A DNA stretch of 64,000 nt from Agapanthus africanus (taxonomy: Eukaryota; Streptophyta; Magnoliopsida; Asparagales; Amaryllidaceae): contig JASDDO010000026.1 in NCBI GenBank assembly GCA_030015575.1, positions 194,767,739-194,831,738 of the forward strand, written 5' to 3'. The position numbers and the translations under genes are program-made. Below are positions 1 through 10,818 of this stretch, piece after piece. The notes beneath the pieces were generated by a model, which was not told the origin of the DNA, did not search any database, and saw only the letters and a program-made list of their open reading frames with translations. Numbering within the stretch: position 1 is the stretch's first letter; each line of letters opens with the position of its first letter.

Positions 1-324
1 TATTTTGGGATTTTTTGAACTCCGCTCAAGTGTTGAGCTATTTAGGAAATCTTGGGTATTTGATTATTCGGTCGGAAAGTTTAATATTGTCTATTTTATC
101 TGGAATGTGATACAATATGTGGAATTCATATAGTTAGGCATGAAATGCGAAGTATGTGATATTTTGGATTTACGATGTCTAAACTGATTGTGGATTCCAA
201 ATGTTATAGTTTTACAAATTCTTTTCTGTGACCGTAAGTGTAGTATGTAGTTGTATTGCCTGTTTTCGTTGCTATACATTAACAACGATCGGTGTATGCA
301 TACTTACTTACGTTGATGATATGA

Positions 325-876
325 GATATTATGTGTTGCTGTGATATGTTATATTGGATCGTCGTGTTCTGAATAGCCGGGGGTTTTATGTGAGATGAGG
401 GTTTTTATTTTCATTCATATAATATTCATTTGTATATAATATTCTTTTATTGGGGCACTTCCGGGATGAGGTTGATGTCACCAATGTATATTATTTACTT
501 TTCCGCATTAGGTAGACCCAAGGAGGGGAGCACAAGTAACCGGGTTCTAGGGTCCAGTGGGAGGCCATCTCGAGGAGTCGGGACCGGGTCTCCTAACCCT
601 AGAATTGGCAGTGTTTCTTGCCGCTCTCGTAGGGGTCTAGGGATGTGGGTTTGGCTATTCATCGCGACCGTGGAATCCGTGTTTTATACAGGCTCAAATT
701 AAAACACGGGCATCCTAGTATATCCAATATTTCATATATGTTCTTCTGCTGCAATGTTCTGTGATGAGATCATATTACTGCCTGAGACGAATGCTTATAC
801 TATATATATATATATATACTGATATATAAATATTACTGCCTGAGACGAATGCTTATACTATATATATATATATACT
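325..876 (+). repeat. Tandem duplication in C leader, unit 1
   Basis: First unit (552 bp) of a direct tandem duplication within the leader of element C. It begins GATATTATGTGTTGCTG and ends in an (AT)n stretch. It also holds a small internal repeat of about 54 bp at its tail (ACTGCCTGAGACGAATGC occurs twice). Elements A, B, D and I have a single copy of this block, so the duplication is private to C. Confidence 0.9.
677..709 (+). other. GGCTC-loop RNA hairpin (C, copy 1)
   Basis: CCGTGTTTTA (677-686) pairs perfectly with TAAAACACGG (700-709) around a loop containing GGCTC. The second copy is at 1229-1261. Equivalent hairpins with different stem sequence but the same GGCTC loop occur at the same place in elements I, A and D, and in weakened form in B. 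Confidence 0.7.
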
Positions 877-1386
877 GATATTATGTGTTGCTGTGATATG
901 TTATATTGGATCGTCATGTTCTGAATAGCCGGGGGTTTTATGTGAGATGAGGGTTTTTATTTTCATTCATATAATATTCATTTGTATATAATATTCTTTT
1001 ATTGGGGCACTTCCGGGATGAGGTTGATGTCACCAATGTATATTATTTACTTTTCCGCATTAGGTAGACCCAAGGAGGGGAGCACAAGTAACCGGGTTCT
1101 AGGGTCCAGTGGGAGGCCATCTCGAGGAGTCGGGACCGGGTCTCCTAACCCTAGAATTGGCAGTGTTGCTTGCCGCTCTCGTAGGGGTCTAGGGATGTGG
1201 GTTTGGCTATTCATCGCGACCGTGGAATCCGTGTTTTATACAGGCTCGAATTAAAACACGGGCATCCTAGTATATCCAATATTTCATATATGTTCTTCTG
1301 CTGCAATGTTCTGTGATGAGATCATATTACTGCCTGAGACGAATGCTTATACTATATATATATATACTGATATATAAATATTACTG
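877..1386 (+). repeat. Tandem duplication in C leader, unit 2
   Basis: Second unit of the duplication, offset by exactly 552 bp and nearly identical; only a few substitutions are visible, such as GTCG/GTCA near 375/927 and TTCT/TGCT in the middle. It lacks the extra 54-bp tail repeat. Each unit carries its own GGCTC-loop hairpin (677-709 and 1229-1261), so C has two copies of that RNA structure. Confidence 0.9.
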
Positions 1387-1562
1387 CTTTCGTTTCTTCT
1401 GTGATGCTTAGGAAGCATAAGCTGATGGGTTTTATTAATGAGATTAATAAAAGAAAAGAAACCTAAAAGATGTTGTAGAATCAAAACTTTATAAAAAGAG
1501 TAGTTACAGTTTTGCTTTGCATAGTGGTATATATGATATACCCTGCACCTTATTCGATGAGG

Positions 1563-1745
1563 AAAGAGCCGAAATCTCTTCACCGGGAGTGACCTCTTTA
1601 GCTAAACTGGCAGATGCTACAAACTCGCGGTTTAGTTTTTGACAGCTTATATAGTTCTTGCTTTGCACAGCGGTATATACGATATATCCTGCACCTTATT
1701 CGATGAGGAAAGAGCCGAGATCCCTTCACCGGGAGTGACCTCTTT
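1563..1745 (+). other. Paired TTCACC-loop RNA hairpins (C)
   Basis: Two copies of a two-helix stem-loop, at 1563-1599 and 1709-1745. The outer helix is AAAGAG/CTCTTT. The inner helix is TCCC/GGGA (TCTC/GGGA in copy 1, still pairing through a wobble). The loop is TTCACC. Each copy is preceded by a conserved stretch reading TATCCTGCACCTTATTCGA or close to it. Other elements keep the loop and change both sides of the outer helix together. Confidence 0.7.
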
Positions 1746-1891
1746 AGCAAAACTAGAAAAAGCCTAAAAAACACTCCTTTTTCAAAAAACCACTTGATTC
1801 TACGACGATATCAAGTTCATTACGCTCATGGTTTTCTGAAAAACCTGCGTAGCCCTCCGTCATTTCAGATAAGTACTACTTAGTATTCGTG

Positions 1892-2102
1892 CTGTGGTAG
1901 TTTGGCCTCCGTCAAGGCATAGTGCACGGTAGCTAACTAGTGCTTATCTGCTAGCATACGATGCAATTGGATTAGGGTATTCGTACGGCGTAGTTTGGCC
2001 TTCGTCAAGGGTCGTACGGGTGGGTTTAATTCAATCAAGAAATGAACGGGTTGAACTTCACTAGCGCCCTATGGGTAGTTTGGCCTCCGTCAAGGTCATG
2101 GG
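1892..2102 (+). other. Triple bulged stem-loop array (C)
   Basis: Three stem-loops in a row. SL1 1892-1922 has outer stem CTGTG/CATAG (one G-U). SL2 1982-2018 has CGTACG/CGTACG. SL3 2068-2102 has CCTATG/CATGGG (one wobble). Each encloses TTTGGCCT(C/T)CGTCAAGG. The loop sequences start 93 and 85 bp apart; in the intact element I the spacings are 94 and 85. Confidence 0.75.
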
Positions 2103-2537
2103 ACACTAGGGGTAAAAGTATTATTGGGAATTTCAAGTGTTGAAATTTGCAATGAGATTGCATACCTCCTATGAGATAGTTGGATCCCATACCCACTGCG
2201 AGTAAGAGTTACTCCTGGGAGAGTTTTACACAGGACAATTAGCCGATCAAGTAGGCGTCTAGAAAGGTGTTAACGGGGTTAAGCCTCTGGGAAGATGAAG
2301 TTTATTTTAATTAGGTCCGTGCGAAAGTACGGGGAACCTCCCTCAAGTACCGACACTGATCTAGCTGAAAGATTGACGAAATTGTAGGGTGTAATTAATC
2401 CCGGCTAATCTTACCTTTTAGGGTTTGAAGAAAGATTTGATAAAAACAGTGGGAGACATCCTGATTAGATAAGATAATAACCAATCTAATCCTGCAAGAG
2501 CATACGCTAAAGTGTTTCCATCTCTCTCTCTCCAAGT

Positions 2538-2539
2538 AG
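2538..2539 (+). promoter_or_regulatory. Putative 3' splice site before gag remnant (C)
   Basis: A run of TCTCTCTCTCTCC followed by AAGTAG|CGACC. The same pyrimidine tract plus AG|CGACC occurs in elements I, A and D; in B the AG has become AA. Inferred to be the acceptor of a leader intron whose donor lies in the LTR. Confidence 0.5.
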
Positions 2540-2737
2540 CGACCGTGTCAGGACTTAATCAAGATAATAATATGGATGTATTGACTGAACCCGATTATTA
2601 TACTGAGCAGGGGAACGTTGGTCCCGTTCTTTCTTTTAAGAGTTATAAGACTGAATAGAAAACAGGAGAATATCTGGATTCTCACGCCGCCCAAACAAAG
2701 AACATGCATGCTGATGCATCTTCTTCGGGTGTGTTAG
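2540..2737 (+). pseudogene. Gag remnant lacking the capsid part (C)
   Basis: After CGACC only about 200 bp of gag-like sequence remains. It covers a spacer, a degraded zinc-knuckle region (the part reading GTTATAAGACTGAATAG aligns with the intact element's CCHC box), and the linker ending SSGV before protease. In element I the interval from CGACC to the zinc knuckle is about 780 bp, so most of the capsid coding region is missing. Element D (minus strand, about 59050-59392) has the same short structure with the same flanking words (CTTAATCAAGATAATAATA, CTGAGC.GGGGAACGTTGG). The loss is therefore shared rather than private. Confidence 0.7.
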
Positions 2738-2779
2738 TGTTGGATATAGTGCCCTCAAAGTCAATTATTGGATCGCAGG

Positions 2780-4703
2780 TGATTGTTCCGTAAAATTCGA
2801 GACTGTGTAAGTAAATCAACTCAAATGATCCCTGATAACGGTTTCATTTGATTGAAAAGAATTTCTTGTTTGTGTAAATCGAATAAAGCGAATAAGTTTC
2901 TATGTGTCGGTAATATTGAATAAGATTCACAATCAAAGAATTATATTTGATCGCAATCAATTACGGTGTCGGTTGTAGATCGTAAGCGAGTGTGGATCGT
3001 CCACAAGGATTGTGCGATTCGTTTCAATGTTCGATTTGTTTGAATTGAAAAGTTAATCGAAAAGAAAAGAAAGCATGATTCAAGATTTATCAATTGTTTC
3101 AGGTGTCACTATTCTATTCAAGAATTCAAGAAATGATAAACAATCAAGAATCGGGTTTCGATGATATTTTCCAACCAAATGTCAAGAATCTGAATGAGGC
3201 TCGTAGAAATCGATCGGATCTATAGATGTGATATAATCTCAAGATATCGTGTTCTTGTCCTTCGAAGAATTGATACTAGATCGATGATGATCGACGAGAG
3301 TTAGGGTTTTCTCGTGAAACTAAGGTTTCAACATTTAACCCTTGTTCTTTCGTTGATATCATTCACATTCTAGCCTCTAGCAATTTCAAGAAACGATCGT
3401 AACTCCCCAATCTCGAGCGATATCATTCAAGAAAGCATCGCAACGAATTGGGTCGTCGATTCTTGAACTTGCTAGGGTTTACAAAACTCGTAGGAATCAA
3501 GAATCGTTTTCAGATATATTACATCATCATTCTATTGATCGTCTCGACTCCTCGACGAGCGGAGTTTATTCACACATCATCACACAGAAAGTATTCAAGA
3601 ATTGAAAAGATATCATGATGCAAGAATTTAAAGAAAACAAGATAAAAGAATATCACCTTTTATTTATATCAACAATTTGATTACAGTCGCTCAAGAACTA
3701 CAAGAGGAAGAACTAAATTGTTGAATTGGCTTCGCTCGGCTCCGTGAGTCGATGATCGACTTGGACCACTTGCTCTGTTGAAGATCGGCTCCGCTCATAA
3801 AAGGTTGCAAGGCTTCTTGCTTGATGGGGTACTCGGGATCTTGGCTTTTGATTGGAATTAGGGTTAGGGTTTCACACAAGTCTTCTCACTAGACTTGTGG
3901 AAGAAGATGAAGAAAGAGAGTGAATGGATCTATTGAATGAATAGAATTTCAAGAGATGATCCCTTCAATGCATTCTCCCCTTTACAAGTGAGCCTAGGGT
4001 CTTATTAATAGATCACCCAAACCCTAGGTCTAGGTTTGAAATTACAATTCCCTCCAAAAGTTTGTTGAGGAGTTTCTAGAAAGAGTTTGTTAGGAGCTAG
4101 CTTAGGTTTTAAGCTAGGATTAATTAAGCTTAGAAAACCCTAGTTTGCTGATCTGGCAGAAGTCCCTGGAGTCTTCTGGAAACTGACATGTCATTCTGAG
4201 CTGTAGGCCTTGAGCTAGGAATTATGGTGCAAAATTGAGGAGGTGATGTCGACAAACCGCCGCGGAACCGCGGCAATAGGCGGCTTAGGCTGCGGTTCCG
4301 CGGCCAAGTAGGCTCCTTGGGGCTGCATCTTTCTGGTATTGGCTTTTGATGTCTTCTTATGTATTTTGTGATATATTGAATTCCTGAATTCCCTTTACAT
4401 CAATACCAGATTCCAAATCATTGAGTTGGCGTCATGTTTGATCGGTACCATGTAAATTTTTGGCCTTTCTTCTGGATTTTCCTGCACAGATCTTAAAACA
4501 AGTGTTGCGCAATATAGAGATGATGCGATGCCATGAAATGCGGTCAATTTCCTTTATAGTGCCGGTTTTAGAGTCTAACACATGTAATCTGATATTTGAC
4601 GACTGTTTTGCTAATATGTGAAATATGAATGCCGAACACTTCTATATGAATGCAAATGATAAGGAAATTGCCGTGTTAAAAATACAATATTTTCGACTAA
4701 TCA
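2780..4703. mobile_element. X: TG..CA insertion, probable solo LTR
   Basis: A 1924-bp insertion in the 5' LTR of B. It begins TGATTGTTCCG, ends GACTAATCA, and is flanked by the perfect 5-bp duplication GCAGG (2775-2779 and 4704-4708). TG..CA ends with a 5-bp TSD are the signature of LTR elements. I see no internal primer site, coding region or second LTR, so a solo LTR is the simplest reading. The family is not recognised. It carries a GC-rich hairpin at 4257-4305. A small non-autonomous element with divergent ends cannot be excluded. Confidence 0.7.
4257..4305. other. GC-rich palindromic hairpin in X
   Basis: CCGCGGAACCGCGGC followed after about 20 bp by TGCGGTTCCGCGGCC. The arms can pair over about 14 bp, and each arm contains the near-palindrome CGCGGAACCGCGG. 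The same core occurs in the copia leaders, although X otherwise shows no resemblance to them. Confidence 0.7.
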
Positions 4704-6760
4704 GCAGGCACGTGATTGCAATGATTGAGGGAGGACCTATACCGATATGACAGTCTTGATCGAGATGATAGTATGCTATCTAGTTTGTCTTTATCATTGT
4801 ATATATACTTTAGTTCACTATTGCATGATGATAGAGCCCATAGGATTTTGCTTGACTGCCAGCAGTATGATGGCGATCATATACGTGGGAGCTGGGGTCT
4901 ATAAGCACATCCTTAATGTGTCCCTAGTCGTGGGAGTTTCGAGACAGGGCATCGATACTCCAGAGTAGACTAGTGTATACAGTCGAGACCTCAACGAAGG
5001 ACGGTGGACGATCTCACAAGCCACTTGTGTCAGTTGGATCACCTAAGATGTATACAGGTGCTCATTGGGTTATGAGTACACCGGACAGGACTCGCCGGGA
5101 ACATGCTGGTAGGTATTATACCTACAGTCAGATAGCAGTTCCCTAGTGACATGTGTACAGGTTAGTTTGTCGACCAGAGATCGTCATTTGTCTCGTATGA
5201 GTTCCCACTGTGCTTTGATTACTACCCTACCACGCTCAAAGGAGACGTGCAAACAGGTTTTAGTTGGGTACAGTCCCGAGCCACATGGAGGCAGTGAGCG
5301 GATCGTCGGAGATTCATCTCTCCCGGTATTGGGGGTTGATGTCGCATAGTGCATGGGTGGCCATCACTAGAAATCCTCGGCCGGGGTAGTGGAGAATTAC
5401 TGATTTGGATCAGTAGTTTCTCAGGAGTGATGGGCTTCATACCGACACGAATTATCGCGTTATTAGGGGTCTGACTTTATCCACCCCCCGAGACTCGATA
5501 TGCGATATTCTTAGACGAACGGACCGGACTGTACGGATATTGTCACTGTCAGGCTCAGTAGGGTTTCTCGATGAGTTCGCTCGTCAGCTTCCCTTCCAAT
5601 CAATACATAGGCAACCGTTACGTACAGCTTGTACCTCTGACGTGCTAGTTGTTATACCCAGTGCCAGTGTGCTGATGAGTCATTAGAGTCCCCCACAGAC
5701 AGTTTCCTAAGATGGGGCGAAACGTTGTAGAGGCCGTATGGTTTTATGGCAGGGTTCGGAAAATGCACGTGCGTTTACGCACGTGTCATATTTCGGGCAG
5801 ATAATACTGGTAGGCTTTGGTTTAAGCCGGATCCGAGTATTATACTGTGTAGACATAATATCTTTGTCTCAGTTGCATTTGTATTCGGTCGTAATACAAA
5901 TGCGGGTATGTTTATACTGTTACGGGGTTATCCTGAAATTCGTTTCGGGATCGCTTTTGGAAGTTGCCAGTTTCCAGTTTTCTATCAGCCGTATTAAACA
6001 TTCTGTTTAGTACGGATTTATCTTTTCTTGATGAGTGTGGAAGGTTCTAGAAGGTTCTAGATTTGGTGACAAGGCTTGATGATTCATTGTTAGCATTTAA
6101 TGATATGATGATGTGTTTTCATGGTTCATTGTATGCATTTAATGAATGCAAGGTGTCATTAGTGACTCGTTTTGTATTCATTAAGTGTTATGATAAGGTT
6201 TCTTCTTGTGGTCACCTCCTTAGCTCCTACACTCACCTCCCCCTTCTCTTATATGGCCGGCCCCTCTCTTGTGAGGCTATGGTTGATTTTTGGGAAAAAG
6301 ATTATGGTTTTGGTTCATGGAAATTAGTATATTCAATTCTCATTTCACCCGATTCCAAAAAGGCAACATCAATAACCGTTTGTCCATAGCTTTGGACGAA
6401 GCAAGACAAAGTGTTCTACTCATTCTCTAAATCAATCTTGGTCATCTCTTTTAGCAAACTTGATGATCGAGTTGCCTCGGTTCAGAGGCGGGAGCCCGTT
6501 TAAAGATCCGTCGACGTGGTGCCACCTGGACGAGAAGACTGGAGATTCAGGAGATCGGAGCAGCCGCAACAAAGCGTGGGATGATAGTTGAAGACCGAAG
6601 GACTCGGATCGTTCGGTATAACATTTCTACCCATTTTGTAGTTTGTTAGTTTAGCTTTAATGGCAAATCCGGGTTATAGTATATGATAGCGCCAGTTAAA
6701 AAGTTTTTGTTCCGCATTTGGCGTCTGTTAGACGGCCGGGGCGCTACCGTGTACTTACAG

Positions 6761-6772
6761 TGATATCAGAGC
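6761..6772 (+). other. Primer binding site of B
   Basis: TGATATCAGAGC, one base (G to A) from the canonical TGGTATCAGAGC that is complementary to the 3' end of plant initiator Met-tRNA. It starts two bases after the LTR, as in the other elements. Confidence 0.9.
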
Positions 6773-6966
6773 CTCACCATTAAGCTTTACTAAATTGTGC
6801 TAATGCGTTTAAAACATCGATCGAACGGATTTTCGAAAATCACAATTTTCAGTGTTAAAGTTTCTGTCGATTTTTAAAAGGGTCTAAAAATTATTTTGAG
6901 CATCACAGAAAATTAAGCAGGCTTTTTGAAGAAAACTCAAGAAAAACGATCAACTGAATCGACCGT

Positions 6967-7019
6967 ACGGCCGCGGAAACGCGGTCAAAGCCTAGGTTTG
7001 ACCGCGGAACCGCGGCCGT
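6967..7019 (+). other. GC-rich leader hairpin (B)
   Basis: ACGGCCGCGGAAACGCGGTC and its near-complement, ending CGCGGCCGT, form a stem of about 24 bp closed by CCTAGG. It lies about 200 bp downstream of the primer site, as in I (13055-13103), A (24685-24733) and D (62303-62350, minus). Confidence 0.8.
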
Positions 7020-8151
7020 CTTGGTGATTAAGTTGGCCAATTTTCTTCTGGTGTTTCTACACAGTGGATTGTGGTTTTTGGTACTGTTCTTTTGGGCCCA
7101 GATTTTATTACTGTACACCAGATGTACGTGGGGCCCACATCGGGAAATTTTGTCGATCGAAATTTTAAACTTGTTAGTATGCAGTAATTACATTCGCGTT
7201 GATGTTCTATACTGTGCTGTGATGTTACGGATATGTCGTGGTGGATAGCAGTGTGCAATGGTAGTGCAATTTGGATTTATTTGTACATTTGATATTGTGG
7301 GGCGAGCGTCCAACATGTGGACTGCCGTCACTGCCTGTTTGTATAATATTCTTTTGGGGCACGACCGGGCTGAGGTCGATGTACCCGTTGTACATATTTT
7401 TATTTCTGTACTAGGTTTACCCCGGGACGGAGTGCATGGATTGCCGGGTTCTGGAGGGAAACGGGTCCGTATCTCATGGCTTTGAGAGGCAGAGGGGCCT
7501 CACTCTAGAATTGGCAGACTATTCGCCGCACTCGTAGGGGGGTACAGGTTGACCCAAGGTGGGGTGCTCAAGTTACCGGATTCCGTGAAGTGCCGGGTGG
7601 TCCATTCATTTTGCTGTAGGGGGCTGCCTCGCTTCAGGTTTTGGCGGGTAACTTGCCACACCCGTAGGGGTCTAGGTTTCATTGCACAGGCTATCCACAC
7701 GACCAGGGGAACGTCGCGTTTCAGTAGCGGCTCTATGAAATCCGGGGATCCCAGATTATCTGTATTGCTCTATGATACTTATTACTTTTTCTGTAATGTT
7801 GCATATTATCACGCCTGGAGCGATTATTGTATATTGGTTTATATACTATTAGATGTTGTATATGTTTTACACCCGTGCTAGTCCAGTCCCCGCTCTGTCG
7901 TTAGTTAAGTAACCTAACGGGTGATGACGGGACCCAGTGGCGAATGCGGATGGCATATACGTACATTTTATTTTTCGTTCTTTTCTAGTGTGATCAATTG
8001 ATGGGATTGCGTTGATTCTTATCAATGCAAGAAAAACAAACCTATATTTGATATTGTTGGAACAATTTTAAAAGGTGTTATTACAAAGATGTTTCCTTTT
8101 GTTTTGCATAGCGGTATTCAGTTGGAATATCCAGCACCTTATTCGACGAAG

Positions 8152-8326
8152 CAAGGGCCGAGATCCCTTCACCGGGAGTGACCCCTTGGGCAGAAGTTTA
8201 CGTCAGGGTAATAACTTTATTATAGTCGATTACAAGTTGCTTTGCATCGCGGTATTCAGTTAGAATATCCTGCACCTCATTCCACGAGGAAAGAGCCGAG
8301 ATCCCTTCACCAGGAGTGACCTCTTT
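8152..8326 (+). other. Paired TTCACC-loop RNA hairpins (B)
   Basis: Copy 1 (8152-8188) has outer helix CAAGGG/CCCTTG. Copy 2 (8290-8326) has AAAGAG/CTCTTT. Both keep the TCCC..GGGA region with loop TTCACC; copy 2 has CAGGAG in place of CGGGAG. The outer helix differs between the copies on both strands at once. Confidence 0.7.
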
Positions 8327-8467
8327 AGCAAAGGTTTTCTTCACTATATTTTCATAAAAAGCTATCAGGTTCCTTCAACGAGATCAAGTTCATTACGTTA
8401 AAGGTTTTTCGCCAAAAACCAGCCGTAGCCCTCTGTCGTATCTTATGGATGGTCAGTAGTATTCAAG

Positions 8468-8584
8468 CTATGTTTGTTGGCTTTCGTCAAGGCATAGTGT
8501 TTGGTAGCTGCTGGGGTATTCATTTGTAGCATAGATAGATGTGTTGGTTTAGGACAGTCGTATTACCTTGTTGGCTTTCGTCAA
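8468..8584 (+). other. Bulged stem-loop SL1 and left half of SL2 (B)
   Basis: SL1 8468-8497 has stem CTATG/CATAG around TTGTTGGCTTTCGTCAAGG. SL2 starts with CGTAT at 8559-8563, and element A is inserted inside its apical loop at CGTCAA|. The 3' half, GGGTATGTACG, resumes at 32357. SL3 is at 32417-32450 with stem CTTATGA/TCATAAG. Confidence 0.7.
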
Positions 8585-10818
8585 TGTTGGAGACAGTGCC
8601 CTCAGAGTCAATTATTGGATCACAGGCACGTGATTGCAATGATTGAGGGAGGACCTATCCCGGTAGGACAGTCTTACTCAAGATGATAATATGCTATCTG
8701 GTTTATCTTTATCATCGTGTACTGCTTTAGGTGACCAAACAGGTCGCTATTACACGTTGATAGAGCCCCTAGGATTCTTGCTTGACTGCCAGCAGTATGA
8801 GGGCGATCATATACATGGGAGCTGGTAGTCTATAAGCACATCCTTAAATGGTCCCTAGTCGTGGGAGTTTCGAGACAGGGCATCGATACTCCAGAGTAGA
8901 CTAGTGTATACAGTCGAGACCCCGACGAGGGACGGTGGCCGGTCTCACTGTAGCGTCTTGAAAAGTCGTTTTGGTGTTTTCCTGAAAATCGGTGAAAATT
9001 CGGTATTTTTCCGAAAACCGTCTTTCTCGTTATTTTGCAGTTTAGGGCTAATTATACTTAAAATGGATAGGTAATTGCTTGTTTTTAGTAGCTAATGAGT
9101 TACTTATGAAATTTTGGTCATTTAAAAAATTTTCCCTATTTTTCAATTTTTTAATATTATTTAAGCCGGTAAGAAAATACATTAAATTAGCGATAAATAC
9201 AAATTTTTCCGGGCTAATTTTAATCTTTAAAATTATGATAATTAAAATCTAGTGGTAACATAAATTTTTAGTATTTTATTTTGATTTTTAACTAATTTTT
9301 ATTATAGAAAACGAAATTTATTGAATTTTAGGCTAAAACTTGCAATTTTGGACTTGTGGGGGGTCTTTTTGCATAAAACCTCTTTGTATCCACTCCCACT
9401 CACCCCCACTCCCCTAGGCCGGCCCCACCACTGCTGCAGCAGCCCCCATCCCTCTCTTTTTGACTTTTAAATCATGTTAATGAATTGTTTGGAGTAGGAT
9501 TTAAATATAGTAATTTGCATGTGGGTTTTTAGTGAGATGTGAGAGCTTTGACCTTGGAAAATTCCTCATAACTCTCCCCCACTCCTCCCCTTACCTCTCC
9601 TGGCCGAGACCTGCACCCTCCCCCATTTCCATTATTTTCCTTCTCTTTCTCTCTCATTTTCTTCAAAAATTTGCAACAAAATTCAATAAAAATCAACAAA
9701 TCCTTCACTTTTTCAACACAAAACCTTATTCCCTCTCTTCTCAAACCCAAATTGGTTCAAATCTTGGAGAAAGATGGTATCTTGGGAGGTTTTAGCAACT
9801 TAGGGATTGATCTTTTGAGGTATAATTTCTAAATCAAATGGTTAAATTTAGTTTAAAGTGTGCTAATTGAACTTTGAAAATTGTTTTAGAGTTAATTTTA
9901 GTGTTAATTGCATACTAGTTTTTTTAAAGTGAATGGTTTGAATTGAATTAGGGTTTAGAAACCATTATTTAGTTGATTAAATCTAATTGTTATCTAGTTG
10001 TTTTGCTAACCTAATTTAGTAGGTTAACTTGCTAATTGAGTTATAAATTAGTGTTAATTTAAGGTTTTCATATATAGTTTGGATTAAGATTTGCTAGGTT
10101 ATATAATTCAAGTAATGGTTGTTATGGAAAATAGGTTTTGAATCTTTGCTAATGTGTTGTAATTATAGTGTTGTAGATTGCTTGTTATGTGGTCTTCAAA
10201 TTATGCTAATTTAGTTAATTTTAATGTGTGGAATTAGTTTGTAATTGTTGTTTTATGAAAATCAAGAAAGGGGTTTGTGTATGGAAATGGGTTGTGAGGC
10301 ATGATAAATGAGTTGAATTTATGTGATTGTGGCTAACTAGTTGTGTGGTTGGATATTGTGTTGGATTGTGATAACCGTATCGCTAAGTTTCGATATTTGC
10401 ACCAAAATTGCTAGTTTTGTGCTTACTAGGTTTTTGTTAAAATTAACTGGTGAATTATTTGTGATACCTTGGGGATGTTTTTAGCATCTCCTATGACGTT
10501 TAGGATGCGTGAGTGCGGAGTTTTGAGTAGTCGGGTTTTAGTTTTGCCGGGCGACCAAATCGGCGATTTTTGGCAGTTTTTGCGAATTTCGCGTGTGTTC
10601 CGCGGACCCTGTGCACGTTGTACCTAGCTAGTGAACTTTAGTAGTTTCGTTTGGGTTTTGCGTCGTTCTTGATATGTAACCTTATGTTTGGTATTGATGT
10701 AAATTCCAGGTTCGGTCGCGGAGACGTCAGACGCGGCGCGAAAGGGGAAAGCGGTGATTGGACACAGCTAGCCAGGGATTCCGGTGAGTAGATGTAACAT
10801 CTATAGGGGACTATCGTT

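Larger units (their letters stand above)
1..2737 (+). mobile_element. Copia element C, left part (leader and gag remnant)
   Basis: This is the untranslated leader of a Ty1/copia element whose 5' LTR and primer site lie off the left edge. It aligns block by block with the leaders of the other four copia elements here: a GGCTC-loop hairpin, two TTCACC hairpins, three TTGGCC..GTCAAGG stem-loops, then a pyrimidine tract ending in TAG before CGACC. The element breaks at 2737 with TSD GTTAG (2733-2737) and resumes after the second GTTAG (38162-38166) in the protease region of pol. Continuity is clear because the reading GGTGTGTTAG|TTATTGAGAAC matches the intact element's gag-protease junction. The many small open frames here are not conserved between elements and I do not read them as genes. 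Confidence 0.85.
2738..6759 (+). repeat. 5' LTR of element B, split by X
   Basis: Begins TGTTGGATATAGTG at 2738 and ends ACTTACA at 6759. With X (2780-4703) and one TSD copy removed it is about 2093 bp, against 2095 bp for the 3' LTR. It shares with all LTRs in the window the block GACCGGACTGTACGG (5522-5536) and the nearby CTCTCCCGGTATTGGGGGTT. A donor-like CG|GTATAAC lies at 6616-6617, near the LTR end. Confidence 0.9.

Noticed and set aside
430..1254. Duplicated 90-codon frames as a repeated small gene
   Set aside because: They lie in the untranslated leader of C, are near-identical only because of the tandem duplication, and are not kept as frames in the homologous leaders of A, B, D or I.
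3855..3875. Telomere-like TTAGGGTTAGGG in X
   Set aside because: Only two units, and the plant telomere repeat is TTTAGGG; no array.
4420..4450. Possible gypsy primer site (GTTGGCG...) in X
   Set aside because: Too few matching bases and no second LTR downstream; a solo LTR explains X better.
7021..7881. Overlapping short frames in the leader of B
   Set aside because: Not conserved in homologous leaders; the region is better explained as structured untranslated RNA.
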